64,000 nt of DNA, taken from NCBI RefSeq assembly GCF_014925405.1, contig NZ_AQHJ01000027.1:124001-188000 (forward strand), written 5' to 3'. Positions within the stretch are counted from its first letter, which is position 1. The number at the start of each line of letters is the position of its first letter. The notes below the pieces were generated by a model, which did not search any database, was not told where the DNA came from, and was given only the letters and a program-made list of their open reading frames with translations. A program made the position numbers and the translations under genes. This document shows positions 49,413 through 58,259 of this stretch, piece after piece. This DNA comes from Pseudoalteromonas ulvae UL12 (GTDB lineage Bacteria > Pseudomonadota > Gammaproteobacteria > Enterobacterales > Alteromonadaceae).

Positions 49413-49635
49413 AATACGTCCTAATCATGTGAGAGGCTGCTAATTAATACCCATCAATTAGGCTGATTTATCATTGTTATTATAGTCAGGCTGATAAAGC
49501 CAGCGTAATCAAGTGCGATTGCTCAAACAAAAGCAGATTAATCAACAGATAAAATGTTGGCTATAAAATGTTTGAAGTCTTGACGAAGTGCAAGCATGCC
49601 GGATGGAGAGATGTCTAAGATTGTATAAAAAAAAC

Positions 49636-49665
49636 GAAAAAAGCGCTTAATCGGGTTTAAGCGCT
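49636..49665 (-). terminator. Terminator overlapping the end of the YcjF-like gene
   Basis: AGCGCTTAA (49642-49650) pairs with TTAAGCGCT (49657-49665) around 6 bases and is followed on the minus strand by T6. The stop codon of the gene lies inside the stem. Between 49413 and 49635 I see only the upstream region of the methionine gamma-lyase gene, with no recognised MetJ box. Confidence 0.8.
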
Positions 49666-50654
49666 GTTTTGTTGATAATCGCATCACGTAAATAACGACT
49701 CGTTTCACCTAATAAAGAGTGTTTATTGCTGAGTCTTGCCACTGGGCGGCTCAACTCCATCGTTTTGTAACCTAAACGAGCAGTTAAAATACCGGCACTG
49801 ATCCCTTGCCCTGCCCTTGCCGATAACTTACCAGCTAGTTCAGCACCTAACGCCGTAGTACCAATATCGGCGATGAGCTCTGAGCTTCCAGCAAATAACA
49901 TGTGTTTAAGCAAACTGCGATACAAAGTTATCCGGCTCGCATACCCTAAAGGAATGCCATAAATTTTCGCGATTTGTTCAATCATTTTGGTTCCACGCCA
50001 TAAAACGGCGGCCATATCGACAAACGCCATAGGGCTGAGTGCGACAAGTAATCCTGATTCTGTTGCAAAACGATTGATCACTTTTTTAGCTTGCTGATCT
50101 TGCTTTAACAACAATGTTTGTTGATACAAAGCCATGACTTCTTTATCGGTATGATGATGATCTAGTGAAGATTTAAATTCAGCAAACCCATCTATTGCGC
50201 TAAATTTATCAAGCTTAGATAACCACTCAAGTGCCTCGCCTACTTGCTCACTATTCAGTAAGCGCTCTGCTGTTTGGCGTTGAATATTATGACGTTTGAG
50301 TCTTCGCAACAAACTGTATTCACGCCAAGTAACTGCGCCAATGAGGGCAAAAGCACTGCCAAATAACGCCATATACAGCCCACCTAACCAGATTGACTGA
50401 TTAAAGCTTTCAAATAAGCTTAAAGCTGTTTCGACTGAAATCGCCGCCACAAGGCTTAATACAAAGATCTGTTTTAGCCGTGATGGTTTTTTTGGTTTTA
50501 AAACGTGCGCGACATCTTGCTCAACTTGCGTTTCTTCATTGGCCAAAACGGTCGCTTCATCAATCTGCTGTAACGACTGTAGAGTTGGCTCTTCGGCGCT
50601 TGGCGATAACGTATCAATGACAGTTGCTTGCTGAAACTTTAATTCTTCCTTCAC
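49647..50654 (-). CDS. ycjF: YcjF-like membrane protein (DUF697)
   Basis: This 335-residue protein has two membrane segments near 70-110 and a C-terminal DUF697 region (GLLVALSPMAFVDMAAVLWRG and following helices). In E. coli ycjF belongs to the phage-shock regulon next to ycjX, and the same pair occurs here. Its start overlaps the end of the YcjX gene by 4 bases. Its biochemical role is unknown. Confidence 0.85.
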   Translation of the reverse strand: MKEELKFQQATVIDTLSPSAEEPTLQSLQQIDEATVLANEETQVEQDVAHVLKPKKPSRLKQIFVLSLVAAISVETALSLFESFNQSIWLGGLYMALFGSAFALIGAVTWREYSLLRRLKRHNIQRQTAERLLNSEQVGEALEWLSKLDKFSAIDGFAEFKSSLDHHHTDKEVMALYQQTLLLKQDQQAKKVINRFATESGLLVALSPMAFVDMAAVLWRGTKMIEQIAKIYGIPLGYASRITLYRSLLKHMLFAGSSELIADIGTTALGAELAGKLSARAGQGISAGILTARLGYKTMELSRPVARLSNKHSLLGETSRYLRDAIINKTALKPD

Positions 50655-52051
50655 TTAAGTTTATCCCCTAGTAAAAATTCCATCACATGATCTAATCGAA
50701 TATGGCGAATACCATTGTTGCTACCAACATCAGGATAAAAAGCCGGAAACTGAAAGCCATGCTGCGGCCATTCTTGCTCCGTTAAAGGGCGCATTGGTGG
50801 CTGTGCAGGTAAATAGGTCATCAACTGATTTGAGGCGATTTCTTTACCGCGAATACAACTGAGCTTTTCACCTTTTTGCTCCACCATCACAGGTGTTGTT
50901 GCACAGACAGACGACATCGCCATGGTGTCAATTTTAACGCCATCAAAAATTAAGTCATTTTTAGCGGTACTGATAATGCTGTCCAGTAATAGCGTCAAAT
51001 CTTTATGATGATGGGCACTTAAATGATCTGATTTTGTCGCCGCAAATAACAGCTTGTCTATTTTGGGCTGGAAAAGCCGTTTTATAAAATTACTTTTGCC
51101 ATAGCTAAAGTGTTTAATTAACTGATTAATTGCTTGAGTTTGTTCATTAAAAACATCATGGCCTTGCGCTAACGCATCCAATAAATCAACTAATACAATT
51201 TGACGGTCAAACTGAGAAAAGTGCTGCTGATAAAAACCCTGTACCACTTCTTTAACATACGCCTGATAGCGTGTTTTAACATGATGATACATGGAGCCTT
51301 CTTCTGCTTGTGTCACTTCAGGCAACGGAAAAAACGCTAAAATGGGTGCCCCTGCTAAATCTCCCGGCATAAGCATCCGCCCGGGTTGAAGGACACTTAG
51401 TTTTAATTCATCCTTAAATTTACGCAGCAAACCTTGATACTCGGTTGCCAGTTCAGTCAGCTGTTGCTCATCCACCGGCCCTTGCCAATCAATCGCTGCA
51501 ATGTGGTTTAAAAATGCCTCAGCATGCTGGAGCCTTGGGCTCTGATTGAGTAATTCAAGTTGTTGCCAAGACCAAGAGGCAAAATTAAGCTCAAGCATAG
51601 GTAAATCCATTAACCACTCACCGGGATAATCGATTAAATCAATCAAAAGAGTTTGCGTTTCACTTATTTGGGCCCGAAGGCCACTAGCAGGGCGATATTT
51701 AATTGCAATTCGTAAGGTATTAATGCGCTCAGTAGAGCTTGGCCACTGCCCTTGTTTTAAACAATTGATGCTATCGCGATATGGAAACGTTGTAATGTCG
51801 AGCTCACTCTGTGGCACTGTTTTGGCCGCAATTAAACGCTCTGATTGGACGACTGAGAAAAATGGTAAGTTTTGTTTCGTTGCCTGCTCAGTTAGATGGT
51901 GCACCAGCGCCGTAATAAAGGCGGTCTTTCCACTTCGGCTTAAGCCAGTAACCGCAAGTTTAATGTGCTGATCTAATCCACGTTGCAACAGCTGCTGGGC
52001 TTGATGCTGGTATTGTTTAAACGTCGCTGAATTTTTAAGAGATGAGAACAT
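50651..52051 (-). CDS. ycjX: YcjX-like P-loop ATPase/GTPase (DUF463)
   Basis: The 466 residues (E. coli YcjX 465) carry a Walker A motif GLSRSGKT (36-43) and a Walker B-like LLIDLIDYPGEWL near 130. The rest matches the DUF463 layout, including IRHIRLDHVMEFLLG near the end. Structures of the family show a GTPase-like fold; the substrate process is not settled. It lies 45 bases after pspC and is expected to be read from the pspA promoter. Confidence 0.9.
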   Translation of the reverse strand: MFSSLKNSATFKQYQHQAQQLLQRGLDQHIKLAVTGLSRSGKTAFITALVHHLTEQATKQNLPFFSVVQSERLIAAKTVPQSELDITTFPYRDSINCLKQGQWPSSTERINTLRIAIKYRPASGLRAQISETQTLLIDLIDYPGEWLMDLPMLELNFASWSWQQLELLNQSPRLQHAEAFLNHIAAIDWQGPVDEQQLTELATEYQGLLRKFKDELKLSVLQPGRMLMPGDLAGAPILAFFPLPEVTQAEEGSMYHHVKTRYQAYVKEVVQGFYQQHFSQFDRQIVLVDLLDALAQGHDVFNEQTQAINQLIKHFSYGKSNFIKRLFQPKIDKLLFAATKSDHLSAHHHKDLTLLLDSIISTAKNDLIFDGVKIDTMAMSSVCATTPVMVEQKGEKLSCIRGKEIASNQLMTYLPAQPPMRPLTEQEWPQHGFQFPAFYPDVGSNNGIRHIRLDHVMEFLLGDKLK

Positions 52052-52096
52052 AGTCTGGCGGTGCTATCACTTAAAACGAGATAGCACCTTTAATTC

Positions 52097-52513
52097 CTAT
52101 AGTTTATTAATTTCATGGCTCACGGTGAACTCCGGCGATGTTACATATTTTTCCATGGTTTGAATACGTCCATCAATGCGGGTTAATTGCTCTTTTAAAT
52201 CTTGTAACGCGCGACGCGGTGGCTCACCGGTCTGCCAAACTTTGAATTTCACTTCTACTGGCCGTTCGTCTTTTACTGAGCTGGTACTCGCTTTTTTATA
52301 GCTGCTTTCTGTGCCCGGCTTTTTGTCTAAAATAAACCACGCTGCGATATAAGCTACAACAAAGAAAGGCCCACCTGTTAATAGCACTGCAGAAATAAAA
52401 ATGATTCTGACCAGCCAAAGCTCCATCGTAAAGTAATCACTTAGGCCTGCACATACACCGGCAATTTTACCTCTGCTTGGGTCACGGTATAACTCTCGTT
52501 TATGACTACTCAT
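52097..52513 (-). CDS. pspC: Phage shock protein C
   Basis: PspC is a membrane partner that relays envelope stress to PspA. It shows the PspC domain (RELYRDPSRGKIAGVCAGLS then a membrane helix near 45-65) and a C-terminal leucine-zipper-like helix (LQDLKEQLTRIDGRIQTME). I place the start at 52513, whose ATG overlaps the pspB stop as ATGA with GGAGG eight bases upstream. A GTG five codons earlier is rejected. That gives 138 residues. Confidence 0.93.
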   Translation of the reverse strand: MSSHKRELYRDPSRGKIAGVCAGLSDYFTMELWLVRIIFISAVLLTGGPFFVVAYIAAWFILDKKPGTESSYKKASTSSVKDERPVEVKFKVWQTGEPPRRALQDLKEQLTRIDGRIQTMEKYVTSPEFTVSHEINKL

Positions 52514-52743
52514 CCTTTGTTCCTCCACTGAGGTGCCTCTGCATCTAACAAAGACTCTAATGTTTGAATACGTTCGGCCATTTTTTCAGCTTTATCGGCT
52601 AAATCTACCAATTGGCGATGCTCATGCTCACTGAGACCCTGGCTTACTTGTTTTTTACTGCGGTAATGTAAAATCAACCACAATGGCGCAACAAAGATCA
52701 TAAACAAAATCAGTGGTGCTACTATAAATTCAAAACCGTTCAT
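52510..52743 (-). CDS. pspB: Phage shock protein B
   Basis: This 77-residue bitopic membrane protein (E. coli 74) has an N-terminal membrane helix (IVAPLILFMIFVAPLWLIL) and a cytoplasmic coiled coil (LVDLADKAEKMAERIQTLE). With PspC it senses secretin or membrane stress and releases PspF from PspA. It lies 41 bases after pspA. Confidence 0.93.
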   Translation of the reverse strand: MNGFEFIVAPLILFMIFVAPLWLILHYRSKKQVSQGLSEHEHRQLVDLADKAEKMAERIQTLESLLDAEAPQWRNKG

Positions 52744-52784
52744 AATGTTCTCCCTTGTTCCTGTAGAAAACTAAGTAACCGAAG

Positions 52785-53450
52785 TTACTTAGTTTTTTTA
52801 GCCATTTTTTCTTTTAATTGTGCTAACTCATCAGAGACACTATCGTCACTTTGTAAGTCTGCAATTTCATCAGCCAATGACTTTTTACCTAAATCATAAG
52901 ATTCAACTTGTGACTCCAGTCCATCAATTTTACTTTCATAGCGCTCAAAGCGACTTAACGCATCGTCTACTTTAGACGTATCCAGAGCTTTTTTAACTCC
53001 TAAGCGAGACTCAGCTGAACGCTGGCGAAGAATAATTGCTTTTTGACGGCTTTTTGCATCCGCAAGCTTATCTTGTAACTGTCCAACTTCAAGCTGCAAT
53101 TTATTAATGTGCTCATCAACATGAGCGAGCTCTTTTGCTACAGCCTGCGAGGCATCACTCACTTTTTTCTTTTCAATTAATGCTGCACGAGCTAAATCTT
53201 CACGCTCTTTAGACAAAGCAAGCTCTGCTTTGTTTTGCCATTCTTGCGCTTCTTGTTCGAGCTGCTCAACACGGCGGCTTAATTCTTTTTTCTCCGCCAA
53301 AGTACGAGCCGATGTTGAACGGACTTCAACCAAAGTATCTTCCATTTCTTGGATGATCAATCGCACCATTTTTTCTGGATCTTCTGCTTTATCAAGGATT
53401 GAGTTGATATTTGAATTAACAATATCTGCAAAACGTGAAAAAATTCCCAT
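52785..53450 (-). CDS. pspA: Phage shock protein A
   Basis: PspA binds PspF to keep the operon off and, under stress, assembles on damaged membrane as an ESCRT-III-like scaffold. The 221 residues (E. coli 222) start MGIFSRFADIVNSNINSILD, with the amphipathic helix, and continue as long coiled coils with KMVRLIIQEMEDTLVEVR. A GAGG site precedes the ATG, and a sigma-54 promoter lies 53-69 bases upstream. Confidence 0.97.
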   Translation of the reverse strand: MGIFSRFADIVNSNINSILDKAEDPEKMVRLIIQEMEDTLVEVRSTSARTLAEKKELSRRVEQLEQEAQEWQNKAELALSKEREDLARAALIEKKKVSDASQAVAKELAHVDEHINKLQLEVGQLQDKLADAKSRQKAIILRQRSAESRLGVKKALDTSKVDDALSRFERYESKIDGLESQVESYDLGKKSLADEIADLQSDDSVSDELAQLKEKMAKKTK

Positions 53451-53502
53451 AATAACTACCTCTTCTTAAAACGATATTGACTTAATTAGTTAGTTTACAG
53501 GT

Positions 53503-53519
53503 ATCAAGATGCTTGCCAA
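53503..53519 (-). promoter_or_regulatory. Sigma-54 promoter of the psp operon
   Basis: On the minus strand TTGGCAAGCATCTTGATA places GG at -24 and TTGA at -12 with standard spacing. The E. coli pspA promoter also departs from TTGC at the -12 site. The location between pspF and pspA is where such a promoter is required. PspF binding sites should lie in the AT-rich 53530-53600 stretch but I cannot define them. Confidence 0.75.
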
Positions 53520-53642
53520 CTTTAAAAATCAAAATAACTTATTGTTTTATATAGCATTTAAACTTAAATCACAAATCCCTTTAGTTCTCTTCTCTTTTAA
53601 AATACACTATTTATTAGCGTAAATGACTAAGAGTTAGGGATA

Positions 53643-54737
53643 ATGAGCCGATTCAACCAACAAGATAATTTATTGGGCCAATCAAACAGTTTTCTAGAGG
53701 TGCTTGAGCAAGTTTCTCAATTAGCCCCTTTAAATAAACCTGTATTAATCATTGGTGAACGTGGAACCGGTAAAGAGCTGATTGCAGCCCGGCTGCATTA
53801 TCTATCAACTCGCTGGGATCAAAGCTATGTCACCCTCAATTGTGCGGCTTTAAATGAAAACTTGCTCGAAAGTGAATTATTCGGTCATGAATCGGGCGCC
53901 TTTACTGGTGCCAGTAAACGCCACGAAGGGCGCTTTGAACGCGCCGATGGCGGCACATTATTTTTAGATGAATTGGCCAACACCTCAGGTCTAGTACAAG
54001 AAAAATTACTAAGAGTGATTGAATATGGCGAATTTGAGCGTGTCGGCGGTAAATCAACGGTTAAAATTAACACTCGCTTAGTCTGCGCAACTAACGAAGA
54101 CTTGCCCGAGCTGGCTGAACAAGGCGAGTTTCGCAGTGATTTACTTGATCGACTGGCATTTGATGTCATCACCCTTCCTCCGCTTCGTGAACGAAAAGAT
54201 GACATCTTAATGCTGGCTGAGCACTTTGCTATTAATATGGCACGGGATTTGGAGTGGGAATTATTCAGTGGTTTTACAAAATCGGCTCAAGAAACATTAC
54301 TTAACCACACATGGCCTGGGAATATTCGTGAACTCAAAAATGTAGTCGAGCGCAGCGTCTACCGAAGTGCAAATGCCCACATTCCAGTGCACAATATTAT
54401 CCTTGACCCTTTCTCAAGCCCATTTCGCCCTAAAGCGAGAATTAAAACTCAGGATCGAATCAATCCGGCCTCGACTGAGAGCCCACAGCCACTCAATCAA
54501 CCCATCCAAGAAAGCCTCGGTTCGGCTGATTTCACAAAAAACAAACAGCTGTCATTTCCATGTGATTTAAAAGATTTATCTAATCAGTTTGAAATTGATT
54601 TGATCAATGAGGCACTAAAATTTAGTCAGTTTAATCAAAAGAAAACTGCACAAATGCTTGGCTTAACGTATCATCAACTCAGAGGCTACCTCAAAAAATA
54701 TAATTTATTAGATAGTCAGCCAAAACAAGAGGTTTAA
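53643..54737 (+). CDS. pspF: Psp operon sigma-54 activator
   Basis: PspF is an enhancer-binding AAA+ activator that lacks a receiver domain and is inhibited by PspA. Motifs are Walker A GERGTGKE (38-45), ESGAFTGA (83-90, the sigma-54 contact loop), Walker B GGTLFLDE, and a C-terminal Fis-type helix-turn-helix (KKTAQMLGLTYHQLRGYLKK). At 364 residues it is about 40 longer than E. coli PspF, with the extra length in a Pro/Gln-rich linker around 255-310. sapA follows after 3 bases. Confidence 0.96.
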   Translation: MSRFNQQDNLLGQSNSFLEVLEQVSQLAPLNKPVLIIGERGTGKELIAARLHYLSTRWDQSYVTLNCAALNENLLESELFGHESGAFTGASKRHEGRFERADGGTLFLDELANTSGLVQEKLLRVIEYGEFERVGGKSTVKINTRLVCATNEDLPELAEQGEFRSDLLDRLAFDVITLPPLRERKDDILMLAEHFAINMARDLEWELFSGFTKSAQETLLNHTWPGNIRELKNVVERSVYRSANAHIPVHNIILDPFSSPFRPKARIKTQDRINPASTESPQPLNQPIQESLGSADFTKNKQLSFPCDLKDLSNQFEIDLINEALKFSQFNQKKTAQMLGLTYHQLRGYLKKYNLLDSQPKQEV

Positions 54738-54740
54738 TGG

Positions 54741-56345
54741 GTGAATAGATTCATCTTAATCGTGACATTACTGCTGCTCAGCGGATGTAATGAAAGTGAT
54801 TTTAATCAGGATATTAAAGGGTTAGTTTATTGCTCTGAGGCGAACCCGATTAGCTTTAATCCTCAAGTTACGACCACAGGTTCTACTATTGATGTGATTG
54901 CTAATCAACTCTATAACCGCCTGATTAATATCGACCCCGATACGGGTGAGTTTACCCCTTCATTAGCAACAAGCTGGTCAATGAGTGCTGATCGTAAAAA
55001 AATCACCTTTAAACTTCGAGAGAACGTCAAGTTCCACACCACTGACTACTTTACCCCTACACGCCATTTTAATGCCGATGATGTCATTTTTACCTTTGGT
55101 CGTTTGTTTGATGTATATAACCCATTTCATTTTGTCGGCAATGCCCAATCCCCTTATCCGTATTTTCGAAGTATCGGGCTCGACCAATTAATAAAAGGGA
55201 TTACCAAAGATAATGACTACCAAGTTACGTTCGAACTGTTTAACGCTAATAGCAGCTTTCTGGCAAATATCGCCACAGACTTTTCAGTGGTACTCTCTGC
55301 CGAATATGCTAAAAACCTTCAAGCGAAAGATGATTTAGAAGCAATAGACAAATTTCCTGTCGGGACAGGGCCTTATTTTTTTAAAGAGTTTAAGCGCGAT
55401 ATTTTAGTGCGCTATTACCGCCACCCTGACTATTGGCATACTTTAGGAAAACTCGACCAATTAGTGTTTGATATCACGCCTAACAGCACCACTCGGATTG
55501 CAAAAATGATGACTCACGAATGTGATGTGACAGCTCACCCTAATGCAACCCAGTTGTCCATTTTAGCCCAGCGTGATGACATCAATGTGCAACAAATTAC
55601 GTATCTTAACGTTGGGTATTGGGCGTTCAATACGCGTAAAGCGCCTTTTGATGATCCTAGGGTAAGACGCGCTTTATCGCATGCTATTGATATTGATAAA
55701 ATCATGGATTCTGTTTTTTTAGGCACTGGAAAACGAGCGCAATCACTGTTGCCCTCTTCTTCGTGGGCTTATCAAGCACAAGCCAATTACCCGAGCTACA
55801 ACCCTGAATTGGCCAAATTATTACTGGATCAAGTGGGTCTTGAACCGGGCTTTAAAATGGACTTGTGGGCTGCTCCTGTGTCACGAATTTACAACCCCAA
55901 TGCTAGAAAAATGGCTGAACTAATTCAAAGCGACCTCAAGAAAGTCGGGATTTCGGTAAACATTGTAGAATATGAATGGAATACTTTTTTGAGCAAACTA
56001 GAGAACCATCAACATGATAGTGTGTTAATTGGTTGGGCAGCAGATTCGCCCGATCCTGATAATTTCTTTAGCCCCATTCTAAGCTGCTCTGCTGCCATCA
56101 ATGGAAAAAATCAAGCAAACTGGTGTAATCCAGAATTTGACTTACTTTTGACTCAAGCGCTCGATACCATCGATATCGAACAACGTAAACAATTCTATTA
56201 TCAAGCTCAGCAATTATTGATGCAGGAGCTCCCTTTACTGCCGCTTGCTCATGGTATGCGCTTTCAAGCAACAACGAAAGAAGTTGCGGGAATTGAATTA
56301 AAGCCCTTTGGTGGTGTGTCTCTCGCCAATGCGGAGAAAAAATAA
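54741..56345 (+). CDS. sapA: SapA-type peptide/polyamine-binding protein, probable lipoprotein
   Basis: This family-5 solute-binding protein belongs to the Sap ABC transporter, linked to antimicrobial peptide resistance in Salmonella and to putrescine export in E. coli (SapBCDF). The 534 residues match SapA. The signal ends LLLLSGC, a lipobox, so the protein is probably lipid-anchored rather than freely periplasmic. Core matches include FTPTRHFNADDVIFTFGR and ECDVTAHPNATQLSIL. Translation begins at a GTG just after pspF. Confidence 0.92.
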   Translation: MNRFILIVTLLLLSGCNESDFNQDIKGLVYCSEANPISFNPQVTTTGSTIDVIANQLYNRLINIDPDTGEFTPSLATSWSMSADRKKITFKLRENVKFHTTDYFTPTRHFNADDVIFTFGRLFDVYNPFHFVGNAQSPYPYFRSIGLDQLIKGITKDNDYQVTFELFNANSSFLANIATDFSVVLSAEYAKNLQAKDDLEAIDKFPVGTGPYFFKEFKRDILVRYYRHPDYWHTLGKLDQLVFDITPNSTTRIAKMMTHECDVTAHPNATQLSILAQRDDINVQQITYLNVGYWAFNTRKAPFDDPRVRRALSHAIDIDKIMDSVFLGTGKRAQSLLPSSSWAYQAQANYPSYNPELAKLLLDQVGLEPGFKMDLWAAPVSRIYNPNARKMAELIQSDLKKVGISVNIVEYEWNTFLSKLENHQHDSVLIGWAADSPDPDNFFSPILSCSAAINGKNQANWCNPEFDLLLTQALDTIDIEQRKQFYYQAQQLLMQELPLLPLAHGMRFQATTKEVAGIELKPFGGVSLANAEKK

Positions 56346-57379
56346 TGCTTAGAGAATACCTGATCCGCCGATTCACTTTATTATGCTTTATGACGCTATT
56401 GCTGAGCTTATTTACGTTTTGGCTCAGTTATTTGTTTCCTGGTGATCCACTCGTCAATCTTAGCGGCATCCAAAACCCATCTTTCGAACAAATTGATGAA
56501 CTGACGATCAAATATCGTTTTGATGACAATATCGTCAGCCAATATTTAGCCTTTGTAGGTCGAATTGTTGCCGGTGACTGGGGCTTTTCTTTTGCATCTG
56601 GCTTGCCTGTGTTTGAGCAGATCAAAGGCCTATTCCCAGCGACTTTAGAGCTATCCCTTTATGCGTTAGTAATGTCGGTTATTTTAGGTGTACCTGCAGG
56701 GATCATTGCCGCGGCTTATCATAAAAAGTGGCCCGATAGAGTAATCAATGCCATTACGTTAATGGCTTATTCAACGCCGATATTTTGGTTAGCGCTTATC
56801 TTTATTATGGTGTTTTGTTTACAGCTCGGACTTTTGCCTATGTCAGGGCGCTTGAGTCTGCTTTATGAAATCCCCGAAGTGACGCATTTTATAATCATTG
56901 ATATTTTGCTATCTAACAGCCCTTATAAAGGACAAGCGCTCCTTGATGCGTTGAGACATTTAACCTTGCCAACTCTTGTGCTAGCTACCTACCCGACCAC
57001 GGTATTAGTCAGATTTACCCGAGATTCTATGCTGGATGTTTTAGAGCAAAATTATATCAAAACAGCACGAGCTAAAGGGCTCACCCGTGGGCAGCTGATT
57101 TATCATCATGCATTACGCAATGCATTATTGCCTGTGATTAAGCAAATTGGTTTGCAATTTAGTACCCTGATCACCTTAGCAATGGTCACTGAAGTGATCT
57201 TCTCTTGGCCTGGAGTGGGTCGGTGGCTTATTGATAGTATTTACCAAAGAGATTACCCTGCAATCCAAGGCGGACTATTGGCTGTTTCTATGTTTATCAT
57301 TATTGCGACCATTATTGCCGATATGATGCACACCTTGTTTGACCCTATCAGCCGGAATCAAGCCCATGGCAAAATTTAA
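56345..57379 (+). CDS. sapB: Sap ABC transporter permease B
   Basis: This is a DppB-type inner-membrane permease of 344 residues with about six membrane segments. The EAA-like loop that docks the ATPase reads NYIKTARAKGLTRGQLIYHH near 235-255. Its ATG overlaps the sapA stop by one base. Confidence 0.94.
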   Translation: MLREYLIRRFTLLCFMTLLLSLFTFWLSYLFPGDPLVNLSGIQNPSFEQIDELTIKYRFDDNIVSQYLAFVGRIVAGDWGFSFASGLPVFEQIKGLFPATLELSLYALVMSVILGVPAGIIAAAYHKKWPDRVINAITLMAYSTPIFWLALIFIMVFCLQLGLLPMSGRLSLLYEIPEVTHFIIIDILLSNSPYKGQALLDALRHLTLPTLVLATYPTTVLVRFTRDSMLDVLEQNYIKTARAKGLTRGQLIYHHALRNALLPVIKQIGLQFSTLITLAMVTEVIFSWPGVGRWLIDSIYQRDYPAIQGGLLAVSMFIIIATIIADMMHTLFDPISRNQAHGKI

Positions 57380-58259
57380 ACTCTACGATGAAGAGCAAAA
57401 CAAAGCGCCCATTCGACAGCTTTGGCGTTCTTTTAAAGACAACCATATCGCGTTGGTTGGCCTGTGGTTGTTTATTATTTTAGCTATTTTAGCTGTGCTT
57501 GCTCCACTCATCTCTCCTTATGGAATTAATGAGCAAAACGGACAAGCCCTCTTGTTACCTCCTTCTTGGGATGAAGCGGGCAGCGTCCACTTTATTTTAG
57601 GCACGGACGATCTTGGCAGAGATATGCTCTCTCGTTTGATGAATGGTGCAACTTATACTTTTGGATTATCAATTTTAGCAGCCTTAATCACCACCCTGAT
57701 TGGCGTGATGCTCGGGGTGTTAGCTGGATTAACCCGTGGTGTCCGCTCAAGTTTTTTAAATCATTTATTAGATGTGACTTTATCAATTCCATCGTTGTTA
57801 CTGGCGATTATTATTGTTGCTGTGCTCGGTCCAGGTTTACTCAATACAGTTTGGGCAATCGTTTTATCTTTGTTGCCTCAATATATTCATTCCGTGCGTA
57901 ATTTAGTTGTTCAAGAGCTCAATAAAGATTACATCACAGCTCATAAACTCGATGGCGCAAACAAGTGGCAAATATTAATCAATGGTATTTTTCCAAATAT
58001 CTATGAGCACATCGTGGTTATTTTTACCATGTCGCTTTCTACCGCCATTTTAGATGTCGCTGCACTTGGGTTCCTAAAACTTGGTGCGCAACCTCCTACA
58101 GCGGAATGGGGAGCCATTTTGGCACAAAATCTCGGCTTAATTTATCTCGCTCCTTGGACCGTCGCATTGCCGGGAATATTGTTATTTTTAGCGGTGCTTT
58201 CGACCAATTTAGTCGGAGATGGTCTGCGTCAAGCCCTTCAAAAGCGGAGAGCTGCCTAA
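57366..58259 (+). CDS. sapC: Sap ABC transporter permease C
   Basis: This DppC-type permease has 297 residues from the ATG at 57366 (MAKFKLYDEEQNK), close to E. coli SapC at 296. It has an N-terminal membrane helix, the LGTDDLGRDMLSRL motif of the family and the ATPase-docking loop NKDYITAHKLDGANKWQI. It overlaps sapB by 14 bases. An upstream start at 57339 adds a non-conserved extension and is not preferred. Confidence 0.93.
   Translation: MAKFKLYDEEQNKAPIRQLWRSFKDNHIALVGLWLFIILAILAVLAPLISPYGINEQNGQALLLPPSWDEAGSVHFILGTDDLGRDMLSRLMNGATYTFGLSILAALITTLIGVMLGVLAGLTRGVRSSFLNHLLDVTLSIPSLLLAIIIVAVLGPGLLNTVWAIVLSLLPQYIHSVRNLVVQELNKDYITAHKLDGANKWQILINGIFPNIYEHIVVIFTMSLSTAILDVAALGFLKLGAQPPTAEWGAILAQNLGLIYLAPWTVALPGILLFLAVLSTNLVGDGLRQALQKRRAA

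Noticed and set aside
49413..49635. MetJ box or SAM riboswitch before the methionine gamma-lyase gene
   Set aside because: No AGACGTCT repeats and no riboswitch-like paired core are visible.
58106..58258. Upstream extension of sapD by 51 residues
   Set aside because: It lies wholly in sapC in another frame; the internal ATG gives the conserved SapD N-terminus and a typical TAATG overlap.
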